Of a stretch of DNA of 64,000 nt, positions 60,401 through 64,000 are shown piece after piece. Both the position numbers and the translations under genes were made by a program. Below the pieces are notes generated by a model. The model searched no databases. It was not told where the DNA came from and worked only from the letters and a program-made list of their open reading frames with translations. The stretch is from Citrus sinensis (Eukaryota > Streptophyta > Magnoliopsida > Sapindales > Rutaceae): contig NC_068559.1 in the NCBI RefSeq assembly GCF_022201045.2, positions 3,074,501 through 3,138,500 of the forward strand, read 5' to 3'. Position 1 is the stretch's first letter. Each line of letters opens with the position of its first letter.

Positions 60401-63400
60401 TGTGCTACCACTCATTCATTCCCTCCTTTAACCACAGGTGGTGTTTTCCTTTTGTAGTTTTCGTGGCCCCCTTTTCTAGTGGGATCTATCATTCTTGCTA
60501 TACTTCTGATCATGAAGCAATTGGTATGAAACCTTTTCCCTGTTCCTTTTATTTTTGTTTTTGCGGTGGGTTTTCTTTGACTAAATTCTTGTTTTGATGG
60601 TTAGGGAAAATCAAGGAAGTACTTGAGGTTCCTACGAGCAGCAGGTCCCTTGACAGGAGTTGTTTTGGGTACAACCATTGTGAAAATATATCATCCACCA
60701 TCCATTACTTTGGTGAGAATGACATTAATGAAGTTCTCTCTAACCTATTGAATTTTACACTAAAAATTATCTATATTTTTGCTATTGGGTTAGTTAATCA
60801 GAATCTGCCACCTAAGAATTCTGATCTAGTTTATCATCAGTTAAAGTCCAGAAATATTTTCTCTCCAATTGGTCGTAGTTTAACAGATGTCACTGATACA
60901 GAATTGAAACATGTACACAGCCCTCTCTTACATATATTTGTTGGCCCAGTTTCCATTACTTAGATTTTTCTTTCTGTTTTTATTTTTTGAAGTGCCATCT
61001 ATCAAAGTAAAATTATCTAATTCAATCATAGCCGTAGCTGATAAAGGATGCTGGGTATGTTTCAGGTAGGAGATATACCTCAGGGGCTCCCAAACTTTTC
61101 AATCCCTAAAAGTTTTGAGTGTGCAATGTCTTTAATTCCTACTGCAATTCTCATTACTGGTGTAGCTATCTTGGTAAGGATTTTATGGGTCATTTTGTGT
61201 ATAATATCTTATTTCATTGATTCGAGCTGCAACTAACAATCCAGTTCCATTGCTTCTGATGGTAGGAATCTGTGGGGATTGCCAAAGCATTGGCTGCGAA
61301 GAACGGGTATGAGTTGGATTCAAATCAAGAGGTATGTTTTGTAATGAAAGGAAAGTTCCATTGCCTGTTGATAATCGTTTTATATCACAGTCTCCAATTC
61401 ATTATCAGAATAGTTTAATCCCTGCTTGGCGCCCTCTTGAGGGGCATGCATGCATTTTAGTATTGACTAATGGTGCATAACATGTTTGATTTGATTAATT
61501 ATTGGTTATAGGTATGTAAATGAAGGTGCCAGTATAAAGTAAACAATATAGAATCTTATTTTGCCTCCAGTTTTCAACCTTCTGTTGCATTTAGCAATGA
61601 CCAATTTGACTACCGTTATGTAGGTTGGGATTGGGAGTTTGTCATGATTGAAAATTGAAACCTGTCCCTTAGGTGTCTTTGTGAGTTAGATCTCGTAACT
61701 GTTAGTTCTGAGTGTATCAGTTGGGATCAGAGTGTTTTGGCTTCTTTCTGTTAATATTAACAGTAGTCCTGAGCACTATGGACTTCTATGCTGTGTATGC
61801 TAGTTAGGAAATATATATAACTTGAATGGGATATGCTTTTTATTTTTCTGGGTAAGTTTTTAATATAGGAGAGTTATGAACTCATAAACCCAGAAATCCC
61901 ACTACCAAAAGAGCATGTCTACTACATCTTAAGCGCATTATTTCTTACCATCTCTCCTTTTTTTGAACAGTTGTTTGGTCTTGGTGTAGCCAATATACTG
62001 GGTTCTTTCTTTTCAGCATATCCCACAACAGGTGAGACTTTACTGAGTTCTCTAGTGCTGTAAACAAGGTTAAATGTATTTGGTTCAAATTCCAGTCTAG
62101 TCATCAAAGATCTTTTTCATGTTCATATGTGCTAAAATATGCTACTGAAGGACAGGTTATTTTTTGAACATGCTACTAGGTTCCTTTTCTAGGTCTGCAG
62201 TTAATCATGAAAGTGGAGCAAAAACTGGCTTATCAGGAGTTATAACAGGCATAATAATGGCCTGTGCCCTTTTATTCATGACCCCATTGTTTGAACACAT
62301 ACCACAGGTTAGTTACCAGGTTGGTTTATTTGCTTGACAGGATCTTGGTTAAAGCACCATTTTCTACTTATTACATTAATTTATCAGCTTTTCTAGGTCT
62401 ACGAAATGGTTGTTGTCAATTAGTGCAGCTAGTAAAATCTCTTGAGATGTTACAAGAGGTTTGGGGTTTAAACTGCACTCACATAGATAGGCATAGGGAG
62501 GCGATTTATTTTCTAGTCGTGCAATGTTTTTTGTTTTTCTTAAAAAAGATCCTGATCTAGGAAATTGGAAAGCTTTAAACTGATGGGATTTTGCTGCTGA
62601 TATTTCTTATTTCAGTTATCTTCACATGTTTTTAATATCGAGTAATTAATTATGATCATATTAGTTTGAAATGCTAATTACACAATTTATTATCTTCATC
62701 ACCTTGCAGTGTGCCTTGGCTGCAATAGTAGTCTCTGCTGTGATGGGACTGGTAAGTTTGCTAAACTTAAGTGCTGAAGGTTGATTCTAATAGGTTCACT
62801 TATGCTTTGCAATGTTAGACCATACAATTAATTACCTATGAGATATATAAGATCAATTCAATAAGAACAGATTTATATGCCCAATCGGTAATGAAAATCA
62901 TACGTGAAAGTTGAACAATTTACACAAATTAGTATTGAAGTAATAGAATTTTTATGTTTTTATTATCAGCATTTTAGTCTCTTGCTCGGATGTACTTTCA
63001 TGATACCTACTGGTGAAGTGTATTGAGTGCAACGATGTTATTTTGAATGTTTGTCATTTCAGGTGGATTATGATGAGGCTATCTTTTTGTGGCATGTAGA
63101 TAAAAAGGATTTTCTGCTTTGGACCATTACTAGCATTACAACTTTATTCCTTGGTATTGAGATTGGCGTCCTTGTTGGGGTAAGAATTCAAAGCAGTTAT
63201 GTAAAGTGGAATCATGAACATATCCGTGTATTGAAAAGAGATCATCTAACTCTTAATTGACTGAATTTATAGGTTGGTGCTTCACTTGCTTTCGTCATTC
63301 ATGAGTCAGCAAATCCTCATATTGGTAAGTGGAAGGTTGTTTATGCATGTTACTACATGGACCATGGGAATAGTTATAATCTTCTGCATCATCTGTCATG

Positions 63401-64000
63401 CATACTGCCTTTTATTTATTATTTTATTTCCATCTCAATCCTTTTATCTGGTTCTGCCTTGAGTTTGCAGATTTTCTGGTTGGTCCATCGTCATTGTTAT
63501 CATCTTTGTCAAAGTTTTCCATGATTGTAGTAATTGATGGTATTATCATAAATCATTATCTGTATAATGATTCTGCAAATTGCATTTCATACCTCATCTC
63601 TATGAGGACCAGCTACAGTAATCCTGGCTTTCGTTTCCTTTCCTTTCCATTCCTACACTCTTTTGGCTTAAAGTTTAACCTATGATGTCCTTTTTACCAA
63701 TGGATATCTTGGGTTTATATTGGACAGATTGAAATTATGTAAAATTAGATGCTGTAGTGCCTTCACTCTGTGTTCTATTTTAGATGAAACTAAAGATTTA
63801 CTAGTTTGACAATGCCCTGATTCTGTTAATACTCACCTTCAGCTTGATGTTTGAGACCGTAGAATATGCTTTTTCCTTGAGCAGCTGCTTATTTTATATT
63901 TGGTGTATGCTACAGCTATCTTGGGACGTCTTCCAGGCACTACTGTCTACAGAAACACTCAGCAATACCCAGAAGCATATACTTACCACGGAATAGTAAT
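57410..64000 (+). CDS. SULTR4-type vacuolar sulfate transporter (3-prime end beyond window)
   Basis: Fourteen exons seen: 57410-57733, 58839-58887, 59251-59452, 60033-60201, 60458-60523, 60605-60712, 61066-61173, 61266-61331, 61972-62032, 62180-62307, 62710-62751, 63063-63179, 63273-63324, 63916-beyond 64000; phases agree, 525 codons so far. Start ATG 57410 ([13 protein letters not shown]). A Ser-rich N-terminus of about 75 residues precedes the SLC26-type membrane core: [28 protein letters not shown] (the family signature, split by intron 1), [59 protein letters not shown]. The C-terminal STAS domain is not reached. Arabidopsis SULTR4;1/4;2 export sulfate from the vacuole; wording is closest to that subgroup. 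Splice sites follow GT-AG throughout. Confidence 0.93.

Noticed and set aside
1-64000. CRISPR arrays, operons, prophage or bacterial defence systems
   Set aside because: The window is plant nuclear DNA with spliced genes; no regularly spaced repeats or bacterial gene order are present.

Overview
This is plant nuclear DNA, AT-rich with compact intron-containing genes. Plant-only families (DUF674, SULTR4 sulfate transporter, plant MKP1) and a load of small non-autonomous DNA transposons point to a eudicot; a woody species such as Citrus or a relative fits, but that is inference from general resemblance. All exon borders below were read by eye from splice signals, reading frame and family similarity.

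Layout. (1) 0-24 kb is an accessory cluster of DUF674 (PF05056) genes, all on the minus strand: two intact two-exon genes (6984-7822 and 17965-18979), one nearly intact copy with a single frameshift (3052-3880) and six decayed or partial copies. Two SKP1-like genes lie among them: one intact (19731-20213), one with an early stop (15815-16282). A DUF674 + SKP1 unit was duplicated as a block. Two gag-derived single-ORF genes (9149-9898, 12874-13521) sit inside the cluster. (2) 23.8-27.2 kb holds a broken Ty3/gypsy-like fossil, followed by a 715-bp foldback element with a 9-bp target duplication. (3) 30.5-45.4 kb carries MKP1 (MAP kinase phosphatase) and HEXO1 (beta-N-acetylhexosaminidase, 15 exons) in the same orientation; the two Arabidopsis homologues are also neighbours (At3g55270/At3g55260), so this looks like conserved microsynteny. 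(4) 50.8-54.4 kb is a complete six-exon manganese CDF transporter, MTP11. (5) 57.4-64.0 kb is the first 14 exons of a SULTR4 vacuolar sulfate transporter, cut by the window end. Two tRNA genes (initiator Met, minus; His, plus) are present.

Mobile DNA: three hAT-type elements with related ends (TAGGGRTGRSAA-like) and perfect 8-bp target duplications; several foldback or MITE-like elements, two with 9-10 bp duplications; three tRNA-derived SINE-like insertions, one dated by an empty site in a paralogous block; and a LINE tail inside the MKP1 intron.

How the genes relate: the right two thirds are ordinary housekeeping or signalling genes (MAPK inactivation, glycan trimming, Mn and sulfate transport) with no operon-like link. 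The left third is a birth-and-death region. I did not find a convincing new molecular system. The most unusual points are the co-duplicated DUF674/SKP1 unit, the conserved tiny terminal exon of the DUF674 family, the duplicated gag-derived genes that seem to share downstream sequence, a 17-nt microexon in HEXO1, and a set of cleanly delimited non-autonomous transposons.
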